This document shows, in pieces, positions 13,407-20,061 of a stretch of DNA of 21,674 nt (the stretch's first letter is position 1; each line of letters starts with the position of its first letter). The stretch lies in assembly GCA_036003705.1 (NCBI GenBank), contig DASYSE010000100.1:1-21674 (forward strand), written 5' to 3'. A program made the position numbers and the translations under genes. Below the pieces are notes generated by a model. It searched no databases, had not been told where the DNA came from, and was given only the letters and a program-made list of their open reading frames with translations. The DNA is from CALGFH01 sp036003705 (GTDB taxonomy: Bacteria > Actinomycetota > CALGFH01).

Positions 13407-14348
13407 ATGAGTGACAGCGACCAGCAGGGGAGCGAGCGGGTGGACGTCGACCCTCAGCAGGAGCACGGACCGACCGACCGGCAGCTGACCGACGACCAGC
13501 GCAAGGCCGGGCGGTCGGCCGGGATCGCGTTCGCGGTGACCATCGTGTGCGGTGTCGGGCTGTTCGTCGTCTACTTCTCCGGCGGCCAGAACCAGCTCGA
13601 GGGGATCTTGTTCGCGGTGGCCCTTGGCGGGCTCGGCGTCGGGGTCGGCATCTGGGCCAACCGGCTGCTGGACGCCCGCGAGGTGGTCGAGGAGCGCCAC
13701 GAGCTGACCAGCGGCCCGGCCGGCCGCCAGGCGTTCGGGGACGCCCTGTCCGCGGAGGTCGGGCCGGTCCTTGGCCGGCGCTCGATGCTGGTGAAGCTGC
13801 TCGCCGGGGCCGGTGGGGCGCTCGGCCTGGCCCTGCTGCTGCCGGTGCTGTCGCTCGGCCCGGCGCCGGGCAACACCCTGAAGGTGACCCCCTGGGCCCG
13901 GGGCAAGCGCGTGGTCGACGAGGAGGGCGAGCTGGTCACCCTCGACTCGGTGCCGGAGGACGGCTTCCTCACCGTGTTCCCCGAAGGCAGCGAGGGCGCG
14001 GCCGACGCCCAGGCGCTGCTGATCCACGTGCGGCCGGGCTCGCTCAAGCTGCCGGCCGACCGGCTGGCCGCGGTCCCCGAGGGCACCCACGTGGCCTACT
14101 CCAAGATCTGCACCCACGCCGGCTGCCCGGTGGGGCTGTACCGGGCCGAGAACCAGTCGCTGCTGTGCCCCTGCCACCAGTCGCAGTTCGACGTGGCCGA
14201 CGGGGCCAAGCCGTTCTTCGGGCCGGCCGCCCGTCCCCTGCCCCAGCTCCCGCTGGGGGTCGGCGAGGACGGCGTGCTGGTCGCCCAGGGCGACTTCTAC
14301 GACCCGGTCGGCCCGGCGTTCTGGGACATGAATCGAGGCAAGCGATGA
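13407..14348 (+). CDS. qcrA: Cytochrome bcc complex Rieske iron-sulfur subunit
   Basis: Rieske [2Fe-2S] subunit, which takes the first electron from menaquinol. The 313-residue product has the actinobacterial layout: an acidic N-terminus, three membrane helices (about 38-58, 65-85 and 127-150) and an outer Rieske domain. Cluster ligands are CTHAGC (Cys235, His237) and CPCHQS (Cys254, His257); Cys240 and Cys256 would form the stabilising disulfide. A basic pair (RRS, 124-126) precedes the third helix, as in Tat-dependent Rieske proteins of actinobacteria. The gene starts 28 nt after qcrC. Its stop overlaps the qcrB start (ATGATG/TGA), so the two are translationally coupled. Confidence 0.96.
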   Translation: MSDSDQQGSERVDVDPQQEHGPTDRQLTDDQRKAGRSAGIAFAVTIVCGVGLFVVYFSGGQNQLEGILFAVALGGLGVGVGIWANRLLDAREVVEERHELTSGPAGRQAFGDALSAEVGPVLGRRSMLVKLLAGAGGALGLALLLPVLSLGPAPGNTLKVTPWARGKRVVDEEGELVTLDSVPEDGFLTVFPEGSEGAADAQALLIHVRPGSLKLPADRLAAVPEGTHVAYSKICTHAGCPVGLYRAENQSLLCPCHQSQFDVADGAKPFFGPAARPLPQLPLGVGEDGVLVAQGDFYDPVGPAFWDMNRGKR

Positions 14349-15754
14349 TGGTGATGGAGCGCTCGCTCAAGTACCTGGACGAGCGGCTTGGCACGGCCAG
14401 CCTGGCCCGCAAGACCCTGCGCAAGGTGTTCCCCGACCACTGGTCGTTCCTGCTCGGCGAGATCGCCCTGTTCTGCCTGGTGGTGCTCGTGTTCACCGGC
14501 ACCTTCCTGACCTTCTTCTACAACCCGTCGGTCAAGGAGGTCATCTACGACGGGCCCTACGATCCCCTGAGGGGCGCGACCGTCTCGGCCGCCTTCGACT
14601 CGGTGCTGCGGCTGTCGTTCGAGGTCAGGGCGGGGCTACTGATGCGCCAGACCCACCACTGGGCGGCCCTGGTGTTCGTGGCGGCGATCGTCATCCACCT
14701 GTGCCGGGTGTTCTTCACCGGCGCCTTCCGGCGCCCCCGGGAGCTGAACTGGCTGGTCGGGATCCTGCTGCTGTTCCTGGCCCTCGGCGAGGGCTTCACC
14801 GGCTACTCGCTCCCCGACGACCTGCTCAGCGGCATCGGGCTGCGCATCTTCTACTCGGTCACCCTGGCCATCCCGGTGATCGGCACCTGGGCCACCTATC
14901 TGCTGTTCGGTGGCGAGTTCCCGGCCGGCGACATCATCTCGCGGCTGTTCGTGTTCCACGTGATGCTGCTCCCGGCGCTGCTGCTCGGCCTGGTCGGGGC
15001 GCACATGGCCATCCTGGTGCTGCAGAAGCACACCCAGTTCGTCGGCCCGGGCAGGACTGAGCGCAACGTGGTCGGCAAGCGGCTGTGGCCAGAGCAGACC
15101 TTCAAGTCGGTCTCGCTGCTGCTGTTCACCACCGCCGTGCTCGCCCTGCTCGGCGGCATCGCCCAGATCAACCCGATCTGGCAGTACGGCCCATTCGAAC
15201 CGTTCAATGTGACCTCGCCGGCCCAGCCCGACTGGTACATCGGCTTCCTGGACGGCGCCCTGCGCCTTGGGCCGCCGTGGGACCTGAACCTGTTCGGCTT
15301 CACCATCTCCGAGGTGTTCTGGCCGGCCGTGCTGTTCCCCGGCATCGCCTTCGGGATCCTGACCCTGTGGCCGTGGATCGAGCGCCGCTTCAGCAAGGAC
15401 CAGGCCGAGCACCACCTGCTGGACCGGCCGCGGGACGCGCCCGTCCGCACCGGCATCGGCGCGGCCGGGCTGACGGTGTTCTTCATCATGTTCATGGAGG
15501 GCGGCAACGACATCTTCGGGGTGCTGCTGAACATCTCGGTGGAGACCATCACCCAGATCCTGCAGTGGGGCCTGCTGGTCGCCCCGCTGCTGACGTTCCT
15601 GGTCACCTACTGGATGTGCAAGAGCCTGGGCCGCACCCGGCTCCGCCCGGCCCAGATCAACGCCGGCGTCCGCCTCAGCCGCAACACGTCCGGCGGCTAC
15701 GAGGTGGCCTCACTGGAACCTGCCTCCGAGGAGCTGGAGCCGAGCTCGAAGTAG
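14345..15754 (+). CDS. qcrB: Cytochrome bcc complex cytochrome b subunit
   Basis: Quinol-binding, diheme b subunit of the bcc complex. The 469-residue product has eight or more hydrophobic segments. Heme ligands are His104 or His105 with His118 in the second helix, and His205 with His220 in the fourth. The quinol-oxidation-site motif appears as QPDWYIGF, the PDWY form found in actinobacteria in place of PEWY. The long C-terminal extension of mycobacterial QcrB is shorter here and ends in an acidic tail (PASEELEPSSK). I chose the first ATG at 14345, which overlaps the qcrA TGA; two further ATG/GTG codons follow at once, so the exact start could shift by a few residues. The stop lies at the edge of the 31-bp inverted repeat (15754-15784). 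Confidence 0.96.
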   Translation: MMVMERSLKYLDERLGTASLARKTLRKVFPDHWSFLLGEIALFCLVVLVFTGTFLTFFYNPSVKEVIYDGPYDPLRGATVSAAFDSVLRLSFEVRAGLLMRQTHHWAALVFVAAIVIHLCRVFFTGAFRRPRELNWLVGILLLFLALGEGFTGYSLPDDLLSGIGLRIFYSVTLAIPVIGTWATYLLFGGEFPAGDIISRLFVFHVMLLPALLLGLVGAHMAILVLQKHTQFVGPGRTERNVVGKRLWPEQTFKSVSLLLFTTAVLALLGGIAQINPIWQYGPFEPFNVTSPAQPDWYIGFLDGALRLGPPWDLNLFGFTISEVFWPAVLFPGIAFGILTLWPWIERRFSKDQAEHHLLDRPRDAPVRTGIGAAGLTVFFIMFMEGGNDIFGVLLNISVETITQILQWGLLVAPLLTFLVTYWMCKSLGRTRLRPAQINAGVRLSRNTSGGYEVASLEPASEELEPSSK

Positions 15755-15784
15755 TCCCCGGTCCATGTGGGGGAGCTCCGGCTC
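15754..15784. repeat. Copy B of a 31-bp inverted repeat pair (partner 9416-9446)
   Basis: ATGTGGGGGAGCTCCGGCTC (15765-15784) is the exact reverse complement of 9416-9435, and the similarity extends to 15754 (29/31). It starts on the last base of the qcrB stop codon. It lies between the convergent qcrB and ctaF genes. Confidence 0.8.
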
Positions 15785-15863
15785 GCCTCCGGTGCTGTTC
15801 GCGGCGGAGCCGGAGCGCCTGACCCTTGCCGCGACCGACTCCTACCGCCTCCACCCGCCACGC
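15765..15863 (+). pseudogene. Short relic resembling the DNA polymerase III beta clamp (DnaN)
   Basis: In the qcrB-ctaF gap, the frame beginning at ATG 15765 reads SPPVLFAAEPERLTLAATDS followed at once by YRL. This resembles the DnaN block in which PVL, a strand containing RLxLVATD, and SYRLA occur in that order. The match is about 20 residues long and decays after YRL. The frame has no ribosome site, and the convergent ctaF gene occupies the DNA beyond 15897. I read it as a possible fragment of a clamp-like gene left by rearrangement. A chance match is possible because the segment is short. Confidence 0.35.
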
Positions 15864-15896
15864 CACGGCGCCGGTGCCATGGCCCAGGTTCGCCAG

Positions 15897-16430
15897 TCAG
15901 TGCTCGGTCTGCTCCGCGGGGTTGGGGTTGGGATTGGGGTCCGAGACGGGGCCGGACTGGGGTGAGGGCGGCTCGGTGTCGGCCTCCAGGCGGCCGTAGC
16001 GGTTCTCCCGGTTGACCGCGGCCAGCCAGCCCCAGGCGGCATAGGCGAGCACGCCCAGCCCGAGGATGACCAGCCACAGCCCGTAGATCAGGCCGGTGAA
16101 CAGGATGGCGACCCCGAGGGAGGCGGCCAGCGGCCAGATGGTGGGCAGCGGCAGCACGCCCAGGTCATCGGCCTCCAGGTCCTTGGGCCCGGGCGGGTCG
16201 TTGGGAGGGATCCCGGCGAGGCGACGCATGGAGTCGGCCCGCGACTCGCTGGTCCCGCCCCGTGCCCGCTGCTCGAGGACCAGGATCAGGCCGGCGAAGC
16301 CCGGGCCGGCGCCCAGCAGCAGCAGCGAGATCGAGCCCAGCGCCTCGAAGTCGCTCACGAACCAGTAGACGATCCCGGCGACGATGCCGAACCCCGAGAC
16401 CCTGAGCAGGACACCAGCTTCGTCGGTCAT
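15897..16430 (-). CDS. ctaF: Cytochrome c oxidase subunit IV (actinobacterial type)
   Basis: Small integral membrane subunit of the aa3 oxidase, judged by position and layout more than by motif. The 177-residue product has two helices near the N-terminus (about 7-25 and 31-52). A hydrophilic loop follows (RARGGTSESRADSMRRLAGI through PPGPKDLEADDLG), then two more helices (about 97-115 and 117-137). The tail is polar and Pro-rich, with repeated Asn-Pro (NPNPNP) near the end. It starts 5 nt after the ctaD stop, so it is the third gene of ctaC-ctaD-ctaF. Subunit IV of actinobacteria is poorly conserved in sequence; the four-helix form here is longer than the mycobacterial protein (about 139 residues). 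The ATG at 16430 (MTDEAGVLLR) is the obvious start. Confidence 0.72.
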   Translation of the reverse strand: MTDEAGVLLRVSGFGIVAGIVYWFVSDFEALGSISLLLLGAGPGFAGLILVLEQRARGGTSESRADSMRRLAGIPPNDPPGPKDLEADDLGVLPLPTIWPLAASLGVAILFTGLIYGLWLVILGLGVLAYAAWGWLAAVNRENRYGRLEADTEPPSPQSGPVSDPNPNPNPAEQTEH

Positions 16431-16435
16431 CGGCT

Positions 16436-18106
16436 TCAGCCCCGATCCGGGTTGCGCTTTGGGTCGGTGTGGGTGACGAACGCCGGCGAGTGGCGGTAGT
16501 CGAACGCCGGCCGCTCGGAGTGGATCTCGGGCAGGTGGTGGAAGTTGTGGTGGGGTGGCGGTGAGGTCGTCACCCACTCCAGGCTGTTGCCCTCCCACGG
16601 GTCGTCGCCGGCCGGCTCGCCGCGCCGGATCGAGATCAGGAAGTTCCAGATGAAGATCAGCACCGACACCGCGGTGAGGAACGCGCCCGCCGTCGAGAGC
16701 TGGTTGGCCGAGGTCCAGCGGTCGATCTGGTAGTCGGCGATGCGCCGCGGCATGCCGTCCAGCCCGACCAGGAACTGGAAGAAGAAGGTCAGGTTGAACC
16801 CGACCAGGAAGGTCGCGAAGTGCCAGCGGCCCAGCCGCTCCGACAGCCGCCGCCCAGTGAACTTGGGGAACCAGAAGTAGAAGCCGGCGAACATCCCGTA
16901 CAGCAGCCCGCCGACCATGATGTAGTGGAAGTGGGCGACCACGTAGTAGGTGTCGTTGACGGCGAAGTCGATCGGCGGCGAGGCCAGGAACACCCCGGTG
17001 ATGCCGCCGACCAGGAACACCAGGATGAACCCGAGCGACATCAGCATCGCGGTCGACAACATGATCGCCCCCCGCCACATGGTCCCGATCCAGTTGAACA
17101 CCTTGATCCCGGTCGGCACCGCGATCAGCAGCGACATGATCGAGAAGTAGGGCAGGTAGACCAGGCCGGTGGCGAACATGTGATGGGCCCAGACCCCGAA
17201 CGACAGGGCCGCGATCCCGAAGAACGCGAACACCATCGCCCGGTAGCCGAACAGCGGCTTGCGGGAGAAGACGGGGATGACCTCGTTGATGATCCCGAAG
17301 ATGGGCAGGATGATGATGTAGACCTCGGGATGGCCAAAGAACCAGAAGATGTGCTGGAACAGGATCGGGGTGCCGCCGGCCGCGGGGTCGAAGAACTTGG
17401 CCCCGAAGTTGCGCTCCAGGAACAGCAGCGCGAGCACCACCGTCAGGGGCGGGAAGGCGAACAGGATCAGCAGCTGGTTGACCAGCACGCCCCAGCTAAA
17501 CAGCGGCATCCGGAACATCGTCATGCCCGGCATGCGCATCCGGAAGATGGTGGTGACCAGGTTGACCGCGCCGAGGATGCCGGCCACCCCGACCACCGCC
17601 AGCCCGATGATCCACAGGTCCATGCCGGTGCCCTGGAAGAACTCGTTGGTGGACAGCGGCGCGTAGGCGGTCCAGGCGACCGCGGCCGGGCCGCCGGACA
17701 CGAAGAAGCTGGACAGCACGATCAGGGCGCCGAACAGGTACAGCCAGTAGGACATGGCGTTGGCGCGCGGGAAGGCCACGTCGGCGGCGCCGATCTGCAA
17801 CGGGACCAGGTAGTTGGCCAGGCCGGTGGTCACCTGGGCGGCGAACAGGAAGATCATCAGGGTGCCGTGCATGGTGAACACCTGGTTGTAGGTGTTCTCG
17901 CCCATCATCTGCAGCCCCGGCTCGGCCAGCTCCATGCGGACCACCAGGGCCAGCAGCCCGCCGGCCAGGAAGATGGAGAACGCGGTGAAGATGTAGAGGA
18001 GGCCGATCTTCTTGTGGTCGACGGTGGTCAGGAAGTCGACGATGCCGCTCGGCTCCTCGTGGTGGGCCTCGGGAAGCGCCGGCAGGGGAAGCTCGGTCGT
18101 TGCCAT
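16436..18106 (-). CDS. ctaD: Cytochrome c oxidase subunit I (aa3 type)
   Basis: Catalytic subunit that reduces oxygen and pumps protons. The 556-residue, 12-helix protein has every expected ligand: His80 (heme a, TMHGTLMIF), the CuB site His259-Pro-Glu261-Val-Tyr263 with its His-Tyr pair, CuB His308/His309, His392 (heme a3) and His394 (heme a) in HFHYIMVGG. Proton-channel residues are present too: Asp109 (D channel, ADVAFPRANAMSYW), Glu261, and Lys335 (K channel). This makes it a type A1 oxidase. ATG 18106 has AAGGAG 7 nt upstream, and that site overlaps the TAA of ctaC. No subunit III gene is present in the window. Confidence 0.97.
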   Translation of the reverse strand: MATTELPLPALPEAHHEEPSGIVDFLTTVDHKKIGLLYIFTAFSIFLAGGLLALVVRMELAEPGLQMMGENTYNQVFTMHGTLMIFLFAAQVTTGLANYLVPLQIGAADVAFPRANAMSYWLYLFGALIVLSSFFVSGGPAAVAWTAYAPLSTNEFFQGTGMDLWIIGLAVVGVAGILGAVNLVTTIFRMRMPGMTMFRMPLFSWGVLVNQLLILFAFPPLTVVLALLFLERNFGAKFFDPAAGGTPILFQHIFWFFGHPEVYIIILPIFGIINEVIPVFSRKPLFGYRAMVFAFFGIAALSFGVWAHHMFATGLVYLPYFSIMSLLIAVPTGIKVFNWIGTMWRGAIMLSTAMLMSLGFILVFLVGGITGVFLASPPIDFAVNDTYYVVAHFHYIMVGGLLYGMFAGFYFWFPKFTGRRLSERLGRWHFATFLVGFNLTFFFQFLVGLDGMPRRIADYQIDRWTSANQLSTAGAFLTAVSVLIFIWNFLISIRRGEPAGDDPWEGNSLEWVTTSPPPHHNFHHLPEIHSERPAFDYRHSPAFVTHTDPKRNPDRG

Positions 18107-18116
18107 TGTGCGCTCC

Positions 18117-18854
18117 TTAGGTCCCCGGTTGCCCGGCCGAGCCACGCCTGGTCGCGGCCGCCAACCAGCTCTGGTACTCACCCTGGCTGACCACGCGGAC
18201 CCGGAACACCATGTCAGGATGCTGCAGGCCGCAGAACTGCGTGCACTGCCCGTGGTACAGGCCGACCTTCTCGAAGGTGAGGTCGAACTCGTTGTCGGTG
18301 CCCGGGATGGCCTGGCGCTTGAACAGGGTCTGGGGCACGTAGAACGCATGGACGACGTCGGCCGACACCAGCTTGACCCGGACCGTCTGGCCGACCGGCA
18401 CGACCATCTCCGGGATGCGCTCCGGGCTGCCGAGGACCTCGGCCCCGGTGCCCTCGTAGGTGAAGCGCCAGCTCCACTGGAAGGCGGTGACGGTCACGTT
18501 GACCCCCGGCCGGGCCGAGCTGTCCAGCACCTTGTTCTGCGCCTGGATGGTCACCACGAACAGGAACAGCACGATCACCGTCGGGATCAGTGTCCAGGTG
18601 AGCTCCAGCCGGTTGTTGCCATGGGTCTGCTTGGGCAGCTCGTCGCCGCGGCGCCGGTAGCGGATCACCGACCAGATGACCAGCCCAGACACGACCACGA
18701 AGATCACTGCGGCGATGTACAGGAACAGGTTGTAGAGGCCGTGGATGGCCCGCCCCTCTTCGGTCACGCTCTGCGGGGTACAGCCGGCGACCGCGAGCAC
18801 GGGCGTCGCAAGCGCGAGCCAGCGGAGGGCGAAGGCGCGACGACGGGTCAGCAT
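18117..18854 (-). CDS. ctaC: Cytochrome c oxidase subunit II (CuA lipoprotein)
   Basis: Accepts electrons at the CuA centre and passes them to CtaD. The 245-residue precursor has a lipoprotein signal: MLTRRR, a hydrophobic stretch and LAVAGC with Cys25 as the acylated residue, so it should be a client of Lgt at 10327-11160. Two membrane helices follow (about 42-62 and 85-104). The CuA domain has His169 (VVHAFYVP), Cys204, Cys208, His212 and Met215 in GQCTQFCGLQHPDM; the Glu usual between the two Cys is Gln206. The frame is open upstream and an ATG at 18860 is possible. I chose ATG 18854 because GAGG then has proper spacing. The stop codon overlaps the ctaD ribosome site. Confidence 0.95.
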   Translation of the reverse strand: MLTRRRAFALRWLALATPVLAVAGCTPQSVTEEGRAIHGLYNLFLYIAAVIFVVVSGLVIWSVIRYRRRGDELPKQTHGNNRLELTWTLIPTVIVLFLFVVTIQAQNKVLDSSARPGVNVTVTAFQWSWRFTYEGTGAEVLGSPERIPEMVVPVGQTVRVKLVSADVVHAFYVPQTLFKRQAIPGTDNEFDLTFEKVGLYHGQCTQFCGLQHPDMVFRVRVVSQGEYQSWLAAATRRGSAGQPGT

Positions 18855-18886
18855 TGCCATCCTCGGGTCGGAGCGGACGCTACCTG

Positions 18887-18916
18887 TATGTAGGGCGTGG
18901 AGGCCGTTCCTTGCAA
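18887..18916 (-). promoter_or_regulatory. Weak candidate promoter for ctaCDF
   Basis: On the minus strand TTGCAA (18916-18911), an 18-nt spacer and TACATA (18892-18887) lie 33 nt before the ctaC start. The hexamer matches are only moderate, and another TANNNT (TAGCGT) lies closer. Low confidence. Confidence 0.3.
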
Positions 18917-18969
18917 ATCGGGCGCCCTGGTGGGCCGGACTGTAGCCTAGCCGGTCGGCGCGCACAGGG

Positions 18970-19338
18970 TCAGCCAATCCCGAGCCCGGTCATCAACGCC
19001 CTGGCGGTCAGGCCGAACACGAAGAACGCCCCGATGGTGAAGAACAGATGGTAGGGGGGCTTCTCCAGGCCCCTGGTGAACAGGTGGCAGACCCCGAGCA
19101 CCAGCGCCGGGAACACCGCGCCGTACAGGTAGTGGAGCAGCGGCTGGCGGCCGCCGGTGAACAGCAGCACCAGGCCGGCCAGCAGCTGCAGGCCCAGCAG
19201 AATCTGAAGAACGGTGAGCAGGCCCCAGTAGAACCGGTTGGCGTCGCGCTTGGTGATGAACAGGCCGATGCCGAACAGGAACAGCACCGCCCAGCCGGCC
19301 ACGATCACGAAGCCCTCGATCTCGTGGAACCTGGCCAT
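18970..19338 (-). CDS. Small four-helix membrane protein upstream of ctaC
   Basis: Family not recognised. The 122-residue product is almost wholly hydrophobic, with four predicted helices at about 8-28, 36-60, 67-87 and 97-117. Short basic loops separate them: ITKRDANRFYW, FTGGRQP and FTRGLEKPPYH. Helix 3 holds two histidines, His69 (LLHYLYG) and His85 (GVCHLF), and helix 4 starts at His97; these could bind a metal or heme, but this is only inference. ATG 19338 has GGAG 8 nt upstream. It is on the same strand as ctaC and ends 115 nt before it, so it may belong to the oxidase locus as an assembly or accessory factor. It diverges from clpP and shares the 46-bp duplicated regulatory region. It is not cytochrome oxidase subunit III, which has seven helices. 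Confidence 0.75.
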   Translation of the reverse strand: MARFHEIEGFVIVAGWAVLFLFGIGLFITKRDANRFYWGLLTVLQILLGLQLLAGLVLLFTGGRQPLLHYLYGAVFPALVLGVCHLFTRGLEKPPYHLFFTIGAFFVFGLTARALMTGLGIG

Positions 19339-19388
19339 GGGCGCGCTCCGCTGTCCGCTCGGCACTCGGGCGGGCCGATCCTACCCGG

Positions 19389-19406
19389 GTTCGCCCTGGG
19401 CGGAAC
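19389..19406. promoter_or_regulatory. clgR: ClgR-box-like dyad, distal copy
   Basis: GTTCGCCCTGGGCGGAAC contains CGC-N5-GCG with flanking GTT and AAC, as in actinobacterial ClgR operators from memory. It is centred about 94 bp before the clpP start codon. The right arm has one extra G, so symmetry is imperfect. Confidence 0.5.
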
Positions 19407-19434
19407 GGGTCGTCGGCGGGCCGACCCTACCCGG

Positions 19435-19452
19435 GTTCGCCCTGGGCGGAAC
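19435..19452. promoter_or_regulatory. clgR: ClgR-box-like dyad, proximal copy
   Basis: Identical to the distal copy and 46 bp downstream of it. Its centre lies about 48 bp before the predicted clpP transcription start, just upstream of the -35 position, which suits an activator touching RNA polymerase. The encoded ClgR (20058-20444) is the natural candidate protein. Confidence 0.55.
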
Positions 19453-19479
19453 GGGTCGTCGGCAGGTCCCAGAGTCCGG

Positions 19480-19485
19480 TACCGT
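19480..19485 (+). promoter_or_regulatory. Putative -10 box for a leaderless clpP transcript
   Basis: TACCGT fits TANNNT and ends 6 nt before ATG 19492. No Shine-Dalgarno precedes the gene. No recognisable -35 hexamer is present, as expected for an activator-dependent promoter. Confidence 0.5.
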
Positions 19486-19491
19486 GCATCC

Positions 19492-20061
19492 ATGAGCATC
19501 GGGACCTTCACCGAGGCGTTCGACCGGCCCATCGACCCGGTCGACCGGCTCCTGCGGCGCCGGGTGATCATGCTGTCGGGGCCGATCGACACCGACCGGG
19601 CCAACGACGTGATGGCCCGCCTGCTCTATCTGGAGGGCGAGGACCCCGACGCGCCGATCGACCTGCGCATCAACTCACCCGGCGGCGAGGTCCTCAGCGG
19701 CCTGGCCATCGTGGACACCATCGCCCAGCTCGCCTGCCCGGTCGCCACCACCTGCGCCGGCATGGCCGCCTCGATGGCGTCGGTGCTGCTGGCGTCGGGG
19801 ACCAGGGGCCGCCGGCGGGCCTCGGCCAACGCCCGCGTCCTGATCCACCAGCCGTGGGCCGGCCAGTTCCAGGGCCAGGCGACCGACCTGGAGCGGGCCG
19901 CCGAGGAGATCCTGCGCCAGCGGGCCCGCATCGACCAGCTCCTGGCCGCCGCCACCGGCCAGCCGGTCGAGCGTATCCACCGGGACACCGAGCGCGACAC
20001 CTGGTTCTCGGCCCAGGAGGCATTGGACTACGGCCTGGTCGACGAGGTCCTGGGCAGATGA
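19492..20061 (+). CDS. clpP: ATP-dependent Clp protease proteolytic subunit (ClpP family)
   Basis: Serine protease subunit that forms the degradation chamber of Clp complexes. The 189-residue product has the catalytic triad Ser94 (GMAASMAS), His119 (LIHQPWAG) and Asp169 (TERDTWFSA), plus INSPGGEV and DYGLVDEVLG. It is a somewhat divergent homologue: the motif around the catalytic serine reads AASMASVLLAS where GAxLLAAG is usual, and GTRGRRRAS replaces GTKGKRFAL. Actinobacteria usually carry a clpP1-clpP2 pair next to clpX. This is a lone clpP linked to clgR, so it is probably an additional, ClgR-controlled paralogue. Residues to about 20 could be a removable propeptide. The stop overlaps the clgR start. 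Confidence 0.93.
   Translation: MSIGTFTEAFDRPIDPVDRLLRRRVIMLSGPIDTDRANDVMARLLYLEGEDPDAPIDLRINSPGGEVLSGLAIVDTIAQLACPVATTCAGMAASMASVLLASGTRGRRRASANARVLIHQPWAGQFQGQATDLERAAEEILRQRARIDQLLAAATGQPVERIHRDTERDTWFSAQEALDYGLVDEVLGR

Larger units (their letters stand above)
19370..19461. repeat. 46-bp tandem duplication upstream of clpP
   Basis: Two adjacent 46-bp copies (19370-19415 and 19416-19461) differ at a single base (T at 19379, C at 19425). Each contains the dyad GTTCGCCCTGGGCGGAAC. The duplication lies between the divergent four-helix gene (start 19338) and clpP (start 19492). Confidence 0.95.

Noticed and set aside
18970..19338. Cytochrome c oxidase subunit III (ctaE) for the gene next to ctaC
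   Set aside because: Only four helices and 122 residues; none of the subunit III motifs are seen.
19381..19410. GGGTTCG sequences in the clpP upstream region resembling a tRNA T-loop
   Set aside because: No acceptor, D or anticodon stem can be built around either copy; the element is better read as a duplicated regulatory dyad.
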